64,000 nt of DNA from Misgurnus anguillicaudatus (taxonomy: Eukaryota; Chordata; Actinopteri; Cypriniformes; Cobitidae), in the NCBI RefSeq assembly GCF_027580225.2, contig NC_073361.2, positions 24,074,001 through 24,138,000 of the forward strand. Reading direction: 5' to 3'. Every line of letters begins with the position of its first letter. Within the stretch, counting starts at the first letter, position 1. This document shows, in pieces, positions 28,401 through 36,246 of the stretch. Made by a program: the position numbers and the translations under genes. The notes below the pieces were generated by a model that was not told the origin of the DNA, made no database searches, and worked only from the letters and a program-made list of their open reading frames with translations.

Positions 28401-31400
28401 GACAAAGGTGCGAGCGCTCCGGGTTAAGGACACACTGCTCCACGACACAATCCAGCTTTACCGGCACACGTGGCAATGATTCACCAGACTTATTTAAATA
28501 TATGAATTTGGCAGACACTTGCAAACAAGCTATCTGTGTTCCTGGGAATCAAACCCATGCCCCTTGCTCCACCAGCTTAATGCTTTACAAACTGAGCTAC
28601 AAAACCTGCTACAGGGGATTTTACACTTTTATATTTTTCACATTCGGCATACGCTTTTACTCAAAGCGACTTACATAACTAATAATAAATGTATAGCTTA
28701 AATTTACCATGTGTTCCCTGGGAGGCAAATCCATGACACGCTGCTAACGCAAACCCAATGCTCTAAAAACTGAGCTACAGAAATGATCTAAAATCCAAGC
28801 TTTCAGATCAACAACAATTCAAACTAGGGGGTAGGCCCCCTTGGGGGACGTGAGATGGTGCCAGGGGCCCCAGTTTCATAAATACTTTTTAAAAATACAT
28901 CAATTCATCATAAATTTTCAATCATAAACCTTATGCAGGGTTCACAACAGATGCGTTAGACGAGGCAAGCGCGAGTGATTTACATGTTAAGTCAATGCAA
29001 AGACGCGATTAGGCATCCTGTGGCGCGGTAAGCGCGGCGCAAATTGAGCTGTCGCGGGAAATGCGCGAGTTGAAAAATCTGAACTTCTATGGGTTTTCGT
29101 GCCGAGTTAACCAATCAGAACCTTGCTGTAGTAGTGACGTGATTACAGGAAGTGAGCGGAGAGGAGACGTCTCAGCGGAGTCGTAGAAGCCCTCTCATGA
29201 CACAAATTTCCACGTGAATGTCTCGAATGACTAGAATCTCACGCGCAAATGAAGCGAGTAAACTCAAATGTTCAAGCGTCCAACTACGCGCGAATAGCAC
29301 GTTTTGCCGCCTCTACCGCGGATGGTGGGAATGCACCATTAGAAAAATAACCAACCGCACGACATCAAATCATTTGTTTTCTTTAATTCAAATTATATAA
29401 GAGGATGCACCCATAAACTGGAAAAATAGATGACGACGCAACATTGCTTCCTTCCATTTTAATAAATTGAAAGCAAAAATGTCCTACCATGGGCGCTGCC
29501 ATGTTACGTAAAAACGTCAGTTTGGAGCAAGGGCATGTGCAGAAGTATCAAACTTGCGCCCAAACGCTTGCGCACCCAATTCAACCACGCTCCTTGAACG
29601 TTTAATTTGACTGGCTTGATAAAATACGGTAAGTTAAATACAACTGTTTTTGTCATTGTGTGAAATAACACAGAAATCAAAAATGAATAGTTAGTTTTAT
29701 CTTTAATCTTCCCTCAAAGCTCCGACAGTCCGCTCAGAGAAGCTGTCAATCAGAAATGTCAATCATAATGAAACGTCCTGTTTCTATAACATCAAATTAG
29801 GCTACTAGCTAAAATGAAACTTACACAAAAATTAACAATTGATCATATATCAGCGTGAAAACCTTTCGGAAAATTTGATTGGAAGTTTAAATATTTTTTT
29901 ATTTAGAGCCGAGTCCCATTAGATTGCGTGGAGAGGGTGGGGTTTATGACTTATATTGCAGCCAGCCACCAGGGGGCGATCAAAGAGCCAGCAGCTTCGC
30001 TTTTCAAAATGTATGAGGCACACCCGGATGCACGGATACATGAAGCTGGGCACATGCCAAAAAGTTTGAGAACCAATTACCTAGACAGATGCTAGCTCAG
30101 GTAGCTCAGTAGTAGAGCACTCCACTAGTATTGCATCCAAGAAACCTATAAGTTACACCTTGTAATGCACTGTTAGTCGCTTTGGATATAAGCGTCTGCT
30201 AAAACTTGCGCTTTCCTATTCAAACCAAGCTATGGCAACATAACCATACCACAAAAAAGGCAATTATTTAAATCCATGAGATCAGCATAAAGGGTTGAAC
30301 GAGCTCCATTCAGCAGTTTTCGATACAGTCACTCTGTTTCACATGAGTAATATGTTGCACCTCTATACAGAATTGTTTTATTAAAAGATAAGCACATTCG
30401 ACTGATCACGCCAACTGTATGGTGCCCAGGACAGGGAAAACCTTTATCAGCAAATTCTTTAAAAAAAAAAGCAAAGTCAACATCAAAAAATAACAAGAGA
30501 CTTTGGCTTATCCAGAGCGGCACGGCCACCTGGCAAAGTAAACCTTAGTTGTAAACCAAGTTCTTATCCCTAACATACCAGAAAGTTACTGTGGCATCAC
30601 ACCTGTGAGGATCTGATGGTCCTGCAGATCTTTTAAGCTAGCCGTCTACATTCTCTCTCTCTCCCATGAAGCATTGGCCAGCTCAGTCTCGGCCAAAAAC
30701 CAAACATTTTTCCACTGCTGATTCTGTTATTCTCATTGGCCAAATTGAATTAAACTGCCATTAAGCTTCTCTTAGATGTGTGAACTGATGCGAGCCTCGG
30801 AGATATGACGTAGTACACTGTGGTCTAAGCTACTGTGACTCTCTGCTTTTAATCTTTGCAAAAGACAAGAGTCTGACTAAGCGAATTCGCCTGCCTTTAT
30901 AAAGTTAAAAAGACATTATGAGGTCAGATCTTATTTAGTGTAGGGATTTGGTGACCGAATGCCTTTCTGCTCGAACACACAACCACAAACCTCTTCCTAA
31001 AACCAGGGCTGGAAATTATTTTGACACACTTTGAGCAGTCACATGGCCTAGACTGCACAAATGGTTAAAAATAACTATTAATATTTTAAATGACTGCAAA
31101 GTTGGGATTGTATTCTGTTGATAGTATTTCAAGAGATGCACAGAATGAAAGTTGAGACAAAGACAGAGATTGTCATAGCTAGATTAATTAAAGTGAAAGT
31201 GACAAGCTTGTCAAGTATGCAATGCACGCACGCACGCACACACAAGACTGGCAACTCTTGGGTGGGTTATTTACAAGCCTGACTCTCTAACCAGTAGGCT
31301 ACAACTTCCCCCAATAATTTACTTATCCTATAGACCTATCCATTTACTGTATTAACCAAAACCATCAGCCTACTTTAAGCAGTCCGAGTGGAAGAAAAAA

Positions 31401-31687
31401 ACAATTAGACCAACCTTGGATGCATTGCAAAGCCCCATCTTCCGTGCGGATGGTGAACGTCTCACCTGGATTCACCTGGACCAGGATCACCTGTTGCAAA
31501 ATCAAAGTTCATGACATGACCGTGTGATACCGATCAGTTTTTATTTGTTCAATCTGCACAATGATCTCACCTGCTGTGATGCATCTCCACCGATCATGTG
31601 GTGCATCATGGCAACCTCGCCGCTCAGTGGTGGCGGGAGGTCCAGCATTTGGTCCGTCATCATCATGGTGACGAACATTCATGGAGC
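682..31687 (-). CDS. fndc3b: fndc3b, 5' part (start codon to FN3 domain 2), runs off the left edge
   Basis: Seen: ten exons on the minus strand join in frame: 31678-31571, 31490-31415, 13112-13036, 10846-10624, 9706-9416, 5759-5701, 3031-2868, 2627-2568, 2419-2281 and 735-682. All introns are GT-AG and the sum is 1251 nt (417 codons, no stop). The product starts MFVTMMMTDQ, has a conserved block ending around residue 87 (MMSPNGSIPPIHVPPGY), a Pro/Tyr-rich segment (88-161), a basic and poly-Gly segment (162-258), FN3 domain 1 (about 278-370, containing SDKGRDGKYK-like TDKGRDGKYK) and the start of FN3 domain 2. Known: FNDC3B (FAD104) is an ER-membrane protein of about 1,200 residues with nine FN3 domains and a C-terminal anchor, linked to adipocyte and osteoblast differentiation. 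Inference: the missing two thirds lies beyond position 1. The paralogue FNDC3A is less likely because the N-terminus and the nceh1 neighbour both fit FNDC3B. Which fish duplicate this is cannot be decided here. Confidence 0.95.
1393..1765. mobile_element. TTAA-flanked MITE, family A (AGGTGCAGTG ends)
   Basis: Terminal inverted repeats AGGTGCAGTGTGTAA / TTACACACTGCACCT with TTAA on both sides (1389-1392, 1766-1769). A second copy in opposite orientation is at 49262-49644. Lies in fndc3b intron. Too short to code. Confidence 0.85.
2281..2419 (-). CDS. fndc3b: fndc3b coding exon, end of FN3-1 and start of FN3-2, residues 353-399
   Basis: 139 nt, acceptor TGTTACAG, donor GTACAT. It encodes RVSAVSNSVKVPCSDARAF, then a Cys/Pro-rich linker and NRTKSSLTLQWK, the opening strands of FN3 domain 2. 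Exit phase 0. Confidence 0.94.
2568..2627 (-). CDS. fndc3b: fndc3b coding exon, FN3-1 strands with LRPATDYHVR, residues 333-352
   Basis: 60 nt, acceptor ACATTTCAG, donor GTAAAG. It encodes (S)GEELQYALTDLRPATDYHV, including the conserved FN3 'L.P.T.Y..R' signature; the Arg codon is split across the next junction. Confidence 0.93.
2868..3031 (-). CDS. fndc3b: fndc3b coding exon, first half of FN3 domain 1, residues 279-332
   Basis: 164 nt, acceptor GATCTCTCAG, donor GTAAGT. It begins VSKVQSRSALVSWAAAH, with the core FN3 Trp in strand B, and ends with TDKGRDGKYKVVY. The loop between them (PGSSGRGLQGEAAPPT) differs strongly from mammals while the strands are kept. Confidence 0.94.
3469..3580. 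repeat. AACCCAGC-type interspersed repeat
   Basis: Repeated CTGGGTT / AACCCAGC words on both strands (GCTGGGTTG, CAACCCAGCTGCTGGG, ACGCTGGGTTC), forming hairpins. A fish dispersed repeat type; the exact family is not assigned. Confidence 0.5.
4264..4512. mobile_element. 249-bp MITE, family B copy 1
   Basis: Perfect inverted ends GAAGAGTTTCGTTGCAAAAC / GTTTTGCAACGAAACTCTTC, AT-rich interior. Flanks ATTT on both sides suggest a short AT-rich target duplication. Copy 2 (22626-22874) has exactly the same length in reverse orientation. Confidence 0.85.
5030..5310. repeat. interspersed repeat in fndc3b intron
   Basis: Contains GCATCACTGCGGTGACAC, GACGGCGTCACAGGGATGCA and GGGAACAACAGTTACATACG, words I associate with a dispersed fish repeat. 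It has an ORF of 82 codons (5046-5294) with no recognisable product. Between 5310 and 5640 a TTCAAGGACTT-type repeat also recurs (compare 4925-4970). Confidence 0.4.
5701..5759 (-). CDS. fndc3b: fndc3b coding exon, linker before FN3-1, residues 259-278
   Basis: 59 nt, too short for ordinary ORF calling. Acceptor TTTGTAG, donor GTGTGT. It encodes DHDVDVRRVQAVPSGMEKPQ, aligning with the family's charged linker that ends in EKPQ. Its phases (1 in, 0 out) fit both neighbours. Confidence 0.9.
5826..5858 (+). repeat. (TG)n microsatellite
   Basis: About 16 TG units, 70 bp from the acceptor side of the short fndc3b exon at 5701-5759. Confidence 0.95.
6100..9080. other. fndc3b intron, no gene seen
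   Basis: 6.60-6.96 kb holds a repeat related to 37.07-37.29 kb. 7.15-7.28 kb holds a repeat with a TAGTAACGTGTTACCAC end, found reversed near 63.37 kb. 7.32-7.60 kb is an extreme A/T tract with (TAA)n. Nothing else is recognised. Confidence 0.6.
7320..7605. repeat. A/T-only low-complexity tract with (TAA)n
   Basis: About 285 bp almost without G or C, including roughly twelve TAA units at 7415-7450 and many ATATAATAT words. Confidence 0.9.
9085..9210 (+). mobile_element. tRNA-derived SINE
   Basis: A degenerate box-B-like GGGTTCGATTCC is followed by a tail AAGTCGCTTTGGAAAAAAGC, the typical fish SINE ending. A second one in opposite orientation follows at 9250-9375. Confidence 0.65.
9250..9375 (-). 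mobile_element. tRNA-derived SINE, reverse orientation
   Basis: On the minus strand it has a box-B-like GGTTTGACCC and tail CATCTGCCAAATGCATGAAA. It ends about 40 bp from the exon at 9416, so it sits in the donor-side flank. Confidence 0.6.
9416..9706 (-). CDS. fndc3b: fndc3b coding exon, basic motif and poly-Gly tract, residues 162-258
   Basis: 291 nt, acceptor TTATCCTAG, donor GTGAGA. It starts EIIPLYNVSTFMGHEEY, carries PPPKKLKQ (a possible nuclear-localisation-like or RNA-contact basic patch; inference), an NGYGKNH motif and eight consecutive Gly residues encoded mainly by GGA/GGG, then KRADRRARGSPKHTD. The Gly tract sits where the human protein also has a Gly/Ser run. Confidence 0.95.
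10054..10550. mobile_element. foldback MITE with 8-9 bp target duplication
   Basis: Arms of about 110 bp: CCCAGTCTCACGGAGTTGCG on the left and its near-complement ending TGAGACTGGG on the right. Flanked by GAAATGAC at 10046-10053 and 10551-10558. Confidence 0.8.
10624..10846 (-). CDS. fndc3b: fndc3b coding exon, Pro/Tyr/His-rich segment, residues 88-161
   Basis: 223 nt, acceptor CTACAG, donor GTGAGA. It begins VLEDNTGVRRVVVTPHSECY and continues with many Pro, Ser, Tyr and His residues (SPALSPSHHIHPQYLTHPHF). Low-complexity, probably unstructured. It corresponds to the region before the first FN3 domain in vertebrate FNDC3B. Confidence 0.95.
11231..11873. mobile_element. long-arm foldback element
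   Basis: The left arm starts GTTTTGGAATCCATTCAGCC and the right arm ends GGATTCCAAAATGG. Arms of about 300 bp flank a centre rich in GCAGTGCGTAATAT-like words. No transposase. Confidence 0.75.
13036..13112 (-). CDS. fndc3b: fndc3b coding exon, residues 62-87
   Basis: 77 nt, acceptor TTTTACCTCAG, donor GTAACC. It encodes GPAEVPMMSPNGSIPPIHV followed by PPGYVSQ, one of the most conserved blocks of FNDC3A/B N-termini. Entry phase 1, exit phase 0. Confidence 0.96.
14190..14305 (+). mobile_element. tRNA-derived SINE head
   Basis: Box-A-like TTCAGTGGTAGAGCATTG and box-B-like GGTTTGAACCCAA spaced as in a tRNA gene, but it cannot fold as a functional tRNA. Confidence 0.65.
14310..14446. repeat. dispersed DNA repeat fragment (TGACCATGGACCACAAAACC)
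   Basis: TGACCATGGACCACAAAACC followed by ACATCATCTGAAAGCTGAAT and GATGTATGGTTTGTTAGGAC, words of a very common fish repeat. Confidence 0.55.
14958..15120 (+). repeat. purine-rich tandem repeat (GA)n with CAGC interruptions
   Basis: About 160 bp of nearly pure purine, GAGAGAGAGACAGC units of about 14-20 bp. Both strands give spurious long ORFs (Arg/Glu-rich or Leu/Ser-rich), which are not genes. Confidence 0.95.
15661..15995. mobile_element. hAT-type element, 335 bp
   Basis: Ends TAGAGCTGGG / AAGCCCTA with many CGATTC-type subterminal repeats, flanked by the perfect 8-bp duplication GTCATCAC (15653-15660 and 15996-16003). Confidence 0.88.
16222..16500. mobile_element. TTAA-type element end, family F (GGGTGAACTATCCCT)
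   Basis: Ends GGGTGAACTATCCCT|TTAA. The interior ACTGACCCACTGATGTCACA and GAACGACATGAGGGTGAGTC belong to a common cyprinid element. The left end lacks a matching terminus, so the copy is incomplete. Confidence 0.6.
17610..17772 (+). mobile_element. tRNA-derived SINE, near complete
   Basis: Box-A-like TGTAGCCAAGCAGGGTGAGC, box-B-like GGATTCAACCC and tail TTGGATAAAAGCATCTGCC. Confidence 0.75.
18408..19183. mobile_element. TTAA-flanked foldback, family C (AGGAAAACACCAC), carrying an insertion
   Basis: Ends AGGAAAACACCACCG / GTTGGTGTTTTCCT, TTAA at 18404-18407 and 19184-19187. Arms of over 200 bp are interrupted by a second element at 18624-18966. A related uninterrupted copy lies at 35.68-36.25 kb. 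Confidence 0.82.
18624..18966. mobile_element. nested foldback element with internal minisatellite
   Basis: TACACTCTAAAAAA / TTTTTTAGAGTGTA ends, arms of about 80 bp containing GGTGCTATATAGCACC (itself a palindrome). The centre has a tandem GTGAAGCACCA repeat (five units at 18719-18770). Inserted in the family C foldback. Confidence 0.82.
20348..21068. mobile_element. DNA element with TACACCTGGTATTAA ends, containing another repeat
   Basis: Inverted ends TACACCTGGTATTAAATGCG and CGCATCTTAATACCAGGTGTA. The interior from about 20565 to 20985 (CATAGACTGTAAAAAAAGAT to GGCGATCGAGACG) is a second repeat also seen, diverged, at 29.75-30.01 kb. No target duplication detected. Confidence 0.6.
22141..22340 (+). 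pseudogene. degraded THAP-domain fragment of a transposase
   Basis: MTRTCAVCGCKDN starts an apparent C-x2-C pair. After a frameshift and stops come YSKI, ICNKHF (the C-x2-H-F part of a C2CH THAP domain) and DFEYCFPPSF. THAP domains are known DNA-binding modules of P-element and Kolobok transposases. Clearly non-functional. Confidence 0.45.
22540..23197. mobile_element. hAT-type element with CCGATA repeats, itself carrying a MITE
   Basis: Ends TAGGGATGCACCGATAT / ATATCGTGCATCCCTA and many GGCCGATA words. Flanks ATCTCACC and AACTCACC (7 of 8 match). A related element lies at 57199-57621. Confidence 0.85.
22626..22874. mobile_element. 249-bp MITE, family B copy 2, nested
   Basis: Same length and inverted ends as 4264-4512, opposite orientation, flanked by ATAT. 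It sits inside the hAT element at 22540-23197. Confidence 0.88.
24029..25252. mobile_element. hAT-type element, 1,224 bp
   Basis: Ends TAGGGCTGGGTTTCGATTC / AACACAGCCCTA, flanked by the perfect 8-bp duplication GAAGGCGC (24021-24028, 25253-25260). Subterminal GATTCGATT repeats. A 125-codon ORF inside (24673-25050) is not recognisable as transposase. Confidence 0.88.
26973..27468. mobile_element. TTAA-flanked MITE, family D (AGGGGCCATGGCAC)
   Basis: Ends AGGGGCCATGGCAC / CATGCCATGGCCCT with TTAA at 26969-26972 and 27469-27472. 496 bp, non-coding. Confidence 0.82.
28495..28790 (-). mobile_element. two tandem tRNA-derived SINEs, reverse orientation
   Basis: Minus-strand heads with GTAGCTCAGTTT-like boxes near 28605 and 28775. 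Tails AAGTGTCTGCCAAATTC near 28505 and AAGCGTATGCCGAATG near 28645. Confidence 0.65.
28937..29600. repeat. GC-rich dispersed element (AGACGAGGCAAGCGCGAG)
   Basis: GTTCACAACAGATGCGTTAG, GCAAGCGCGAGTGATTTACA and TTAAGTCAATGCAAAGACGC are words of a common cyprinid DNA repeat. The limits are approximate. Confidence 0.5.
29745..30015. repeat. dispersed repeat related to 20.75-20.99 kb
   Basis: Shares GTCAATCATAATGAAACG-type start, AGTCCCATTAG, GGGGTTTATGAC and GGGGGCGATC with the repeat inside 20348-21068. Confidence 0.55.
30085..30205 (+). mobile_element. tRNA-derived SINE
   Basis: Box-A-like GTAGCTCAGTAGTAGAGCAC and tail TAGTCGCTTTGGATATAAGC. Box B is poorly kept. Confidence 0.65.
31415..31490 (-). 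CDS. fndc3b: fndc3b coding exon, residues 37-61
   Basis: 76 nt between a TTGCAACAG acceptor and a GTTGGT donor. It encodes VILVQVNPGETFTIRTEDG followed by ALQCIQ, nearly identical to the vertebrate family in this block. The preceding intron is only 80 bp, in contrast to the 18.3-kb intron that follows. Ends in phase 1. Confidence 0.96.
31571..31687 (-). CDS. fndc3b: fndc3b exon with start codon (residues 1-36)
   Basis: Acceptor is a CTCTCTCAG tract, then 9 nt of 5' UTR and ATG at 31678-31676. It encodes MFVTMMMTDQMLDLPPP and continues to ASQQ, ending CAGCAG before donor GTGAG (phase 0). The start was chosen because the Met-rich opening matches the vertebrate FNDC3B N-terminus. An ATG four bases upstream (31682) is out of frame. 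Confidence 0.95.
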
Positions 31688-32230
31688 CTGAGAGAGAGCA
31701 AAGGACGCCGGCTCTGTTAAAACAATGTGTGACAGTATAAATGAAACAGCTCAGACTGATATTCCAACCAGCAAATCGGCTATGAATGGGTAATGATAAA
31801 GACTTTTGCCAAGCCATCCGATGTGCAGAAGTACACGTGCGGTTTCTAATACACACATTTAAACACACAGCTCATTGAAAGGCTACTGGTGGCTTATGGA
31901 AAGCAGTGAAATCATGATGATGATGTCACCGATGTTTATATGATGATGTAATCTGTAAAAAGATGATGTCATCTGTATATAAATGCAGTTATGAGGCAAA
32001 ATTCTCTATAACGCAATTGGAAAGGTGCGTTAAGAGGAAAATAAATAGAAGACCGAATCTTTGTTAGCCTCATTTATGTAGCAACAGCCATTAACCCAAA
32101 ACATCCGAAAATGTTGGTGGGTAATTAAAACAAAATGGTCAAACCTGTGCCAAACCTGCTACCACATAATTAAGACAGAACAAACTGCTTAGTTAATTAA
32201 ACTGTAAACAAAGCCAGAAAACATCCTTAA

Positions 32231-32558
32231 AGCAACACTATGTAGTTTTTTGACCTTTAAATAATGTCTCTAAAATTATTCCTATTAACTATTAACTGGA
32301 TGAATTCTACTGCTGCTGCAACCTGAGCAGCCTCCTAGCTGCTACAAGCACACTCTGAAAGTCGCTATTAAGTATTAAGTTTACAACGAATTTGCGCTTA
32401 AGGTGCGTGACAAAAACACGCGTACACTTCAGTTAGTGAGGTAAAGATGCGATTAAAGTGTTTACATGGCCGCATACTGCTGAAAGGTATGTATGGACTT
32501 ATCTAACTCTGGGGGATACGGTGAATAAGCTAAATTCCCAAAATCTGGGTGTGTTCCT
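32231..32558. mobile_element. TTAA-flanked element, family E (AGCAACACTATGTAG)
   Basis: AGCAACACTATGTAG after TTAA (32227-32230) and GGGTGTGTTCCT before TTAA (32559-32562). The inverted ends are diverged. Confidence 0.6.
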
Positions 32559-33447
32559 TTAAGAGTCGTACATTTAAAAACATACGACTGTAAAAGCTTC
32601 TGCTTCGCATACAAACTCTTCTTCCTCTGCACAAAGCATTATGGGTAACATTAGCCAAAAAACACACACTTAAGGTATAACAGATAAAAGCTTTTACCAT
32701 TTTCAACATGCCACACCATGAGATGCATTAACTTTACTTTCAAACATATAGCACACATAGTATCCAGCTAAGCAGTACAAGACACCTTCACAACAGACGT
32801 AAACCGGCAGTAAATCTTGACGCCGTTCTGCAGTGACATATGTAAACGTATATACCATTTAGCTTGATGTGTAAACGTTTAACTTTTCTCTTCATACAAC
32901 AAACAAGCTTGCGTGTCACACTGAACACCTCCCAGAGTAAACAACTGTGATTCACATGATGCCTACCCAATCAAAGTTCAGATGCAGTGGAAAAAATCAG
33001 GATGTCATCAGCTGACCTGTGCCATTTCACTTTACGAAAGCAAAAATCTGTCCCATTTACCTCCAAAAGTAAACATAATTGAGGTCAAACCTAGTGCGAA
33101 ACTGAAAACTGTATGTTCTGAAGTAGCACAAGAAAAACTGTACAACATTTTACCATGATAAACACAGAACAGAAGCTTAAATCCCTACTAAATGTAACAG
33201 TATCAGATAGCATTACCATGGCATTTTGATACACACTAATTGATTATCACCATATTTATGCGTCTTGCTTTACAGCATTTATACAGTACATAAAAAAAAT
33301 ATCATGACATTAGCATGCTACTTTTGGGTATTGTTATTGTATGTGATCCTGCCTGTGAAATACAGGCTAAAGTTTCATAATCTATAAATTAGGTAGCATT
33401 GATTTCAATTATTCATTCATTTCAATCTAGGACTAATAAGAACTTAA

Positions 33448-34306
33448 AGGATTAGTCCATTTTCCCAAAAAAAATCCAGACAATTTACCCACCAACATGC
33501 CATCCAAAACGTTGATGTCTGTCCCCGTTCCGTCATGAAGAAACCATGCTTTTTGAGGAAAACATTCCAGGACCCTTCCCATTTTAATGGACCCCAACAC
33601 GCAACAGTTTTAATGCAGTTTAAAATTGCAGCTTCAAATGACTCTAAACGATCCCAAACGAGGCACAAGGGTCTTTTCTAGCGAAATGATTGTCATTTTT
33701 GACAAAAAATTATATATATGTACTTTTAAAACACAACTTCTCATCTTCTTCCGGTCCTGTGACGCGCCAGAGGGACCTCACGTAACATGTCATCACGTCA
33801 AGAGGTCACGGATGACGTATGCGAAACTACGCCCCAGTGTTTACAAGTGTGGAGAAAGAGGACCGTTCCGACGTTGTTGTATGTCGAATGATACCAATTA
33901 AAGTCTTTTTGTCAGTTTATCGTTTAAAATGGTCCGCAAACATGCGTTTTATATGTAACACGTGACTTTCCACAGCATTACGCAATTGCTTGAGGTCGCG
34001 CTGGCGCGTCATAGGACCGAAGATAGATGTGAAGTTGTGGTTTAAAAGTGCATATTTTTTATCGTTTCGCTAGATAAGACCCTTATGCCTCGTTTGGGAT
34101 CATTTAGAGTCTTTTGAAAGTGCAATTTTAAACTGCATTAAAACTGTTATGTGTTGGGGTCCACTAAAGTCCATTAAAATGAGAAAAATCCTGGAATGTT
34201 TTCCTCAAAAAATTTAATTTCTTCTCGACTGAACAAAGAAAACATTTTGGATGATATGGTGGCGAGTAAATTATCTGGATTTATTTAACGAAAATAATCT
34301 AATCCT
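33448..34306. mobile_element. TTAA-flanked long foldback, family G copy 1
   Basis: Ends AGGATTAGTCCATTTTC / AATAATCTAATCCT with TTAA at 33444-33447 and 34307-34310. Arms of over 250 bp share TCCCAAACGAGGCA. The centre is CpG-rich (33.75-34.02 kb). Copy 2 at 59238-60135. Confidence 0.85.
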
Positions 34307-35499
34307 TTAATAAAACTTCAATAATAAAGATATGGAAGTTTTATTACACAGAATTTCCTATACATTATGTTACGTAGAATGATTTTATGTTTATGTAAAT
34401 CACAAAAAAAACTGAATTTGAGGAAGGATAAGACTGTCAGCTATTCATGAGAGAGCAGGAAGATAAAGGGGTTTTATTGGGTCATAAATACCTTCACTTC
34501 CACCAATAAACACATACATATACACAACACACACACATAAACAACGCCTAAGTCTTTGGAATAAGGCTGACAGACAAATGAAACCGAATCACAATCACTC
34601 AACCATTAAGAATCAAAACAGAAACACAGGTTTAGAAAGTCAACTTAGTTTTTATGGTGACTGAAATGTTGTGTTGAGCATTCCTAAAGTCAATGCCAAT
34701 TTGATGTTTCATCATTTTACACAATGCAAGGTGCACATCCCTAAATTAATCAAGAGCAATTCAAGCATCCTACAGTCCTTCTCATTCCAAGGATGCTTGT
34801 CTTAGTTTCCTCCTAATTACTGCCCAGCTAAAATCATTAACATTACGGCTTAACACGCCAGAGCCCCGGGGTCCCAAAACCTTCCGTCTCTTCGCCCCTC
34901 AAGCTCTCTTCACCTCGGTCTTTTCTTTACACTCTCATCATTCCACTCATTCCAGAGCCTGAACTTTTGTGGGGTTGAGGGGGACAATTGGGGGCTAAAT
35001 CCCCTGAGAGAAAAGATTCATACAATGTCAGAACTGAAGGGGGGGATGCACAGAGCGACCGGGCCCTCTACCTTTAGGGGTCATGTTGTTATAAACACGT
35101 CACAGCAAGTCGAGAGATGATGGGTATTTTTGGCTAAAGATGTACCTAAATGCAGGTTTTGAAAGTAATTTTGGGGGGGGGGGGGCTGTAGAAATCTTTA
35201 ATATCTCAATTACATTAATGTGTTGAGTGCAAATGAAAACTTTGGCTCGGGTTAACTGCTTTCTGGATTTGAGAAAAATAAATACGCGTGTTATCACAAT
35301 CCTAATTTATTTTTTCCAAAAATGTCACAAAATAAGCTCGGGCATACTAACGGTTTGTATATTTGTAAGGTTTTTAAGTACAAATATCTACACAACGAAT
35401 ATCTTTAAATCAAGAGATGTAAGATCAGTTTATCAAATCTGCACACAGTTACAAAAAAACTGGGAAAGTATCCTTTAAAAAGATCTTAATATATACCAT

Positions 35500-35600
35500 T
35501 AGGTACAGATATGTGTACACTTGGTACCAATATGTACCTCTGAGGTACTTATATGAACTCTTTAGGTCCAAAGCTGTACCTTTCTGACCATACTTCGCCA
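35500..35600. repeat. GTACC-rich dispersed repeat
   Basis: Alternating GGTACC/GTACCT words (TACCATTAGGTACAGATATG, TTGGTACCAATATGTACC). Related copies at 23.46-23.60, 36.90-37.03 and 42.77-42.89 kb. Confidence 0.6.
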
Positions 35601-35681
35601 ATTTTTTTAGTCCACGTGCAAATCTATAAAAAAACTGATGACACACAAATCACAAGATACTGACTTCTCTAAAACTCCCTT

Positions 35682-36246
35682 TTAACATGTTAATATTTTA
35701 CTATGTTTTTACCTCAACTTAGATTAATTAATACATACCTATCTTTTTTAAATGAGTGCAATTCATCTTGTACAGCGCGTCGTGAATGTGTTAGCATTTA
35801 GCCTAGCCCCATTCATTCCTTAGGATCCAAAAAGGGAAGAAATTAAAAGGCACCAAACACATCCATGTTTTCCCTATTTAAAGACTGTTACATGAGTAAG
35901 TATGGTGGCACAAAATAAAACGTGGCGATTTTGCGCAATAGCACTTAGTTTGCAGCACTTCGACCTCGAGCGCAGTAATATTTTGCCATGTTTTGTTTTG
36001 TGCCACCATACTTACTCATGTAACAGTCTTTAAATAGGGAAAACATGGATGTGTTTGGTGGCTTCTAAATTCATCCCTGTTTGGATCCTAAGGAATGAAT
36101 GGGGCTAGGCTACATGCTAACACTTTTATGACGCACTGTACAAAGATTAAGTGCATGCATTTAATAAAGATAGGTATGTATTAATTCATCTAAGTTGAGG
36201 TAAGAAGAACATAGTAAAATATTAAAAAACAGTGGTGTTTTCCTTT
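35682..36246. mobile_element. long foldback, family C copy 2
   Basis: Arms of about 260 bp (TTTACCTCAACTTAGATTAA versus ATCTAAGTTGAGGTAAGAA; AAAGACTGTTACATGAGTAA versus its complement) around a 60-bp centre. The right end GGTGTTTTCCTTTA is intact; the left end is eroded. Confidence 0.8.

Larger units (their letters stand above)
13113..31414 (-). other. fndc3b intron of 18.3 kb, filled with mobile elements
   Basis: No additional coding exon was recognised. It holds SINEs, hAT elements, TTAA-flanked foldbacks, a purine-rich tandem repeat and nested insertions, listed separately. Stretches where I see nothing definable are about 13.2-14.1 kb, 16.5-17.5 kb, 19.2-20.3 kb, 25.3-26.9 kb, 27.5-28.5 kb and 30.2-31.4 kb. 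Confidence 0.8.

Noticed and set aside
14190..30205. Functional tRNA genes at the box A/box B sites
   Set aside because: The heads are degenerate, lack a clean cloverleaf and are followed by SINE tails.
31509..31868. 119-codon minus-strand ORF over the fndc3b start exon
   Set aside because: It is a different frame from the conserved MFVTMMMTDQ frame and runs through the splice sites.
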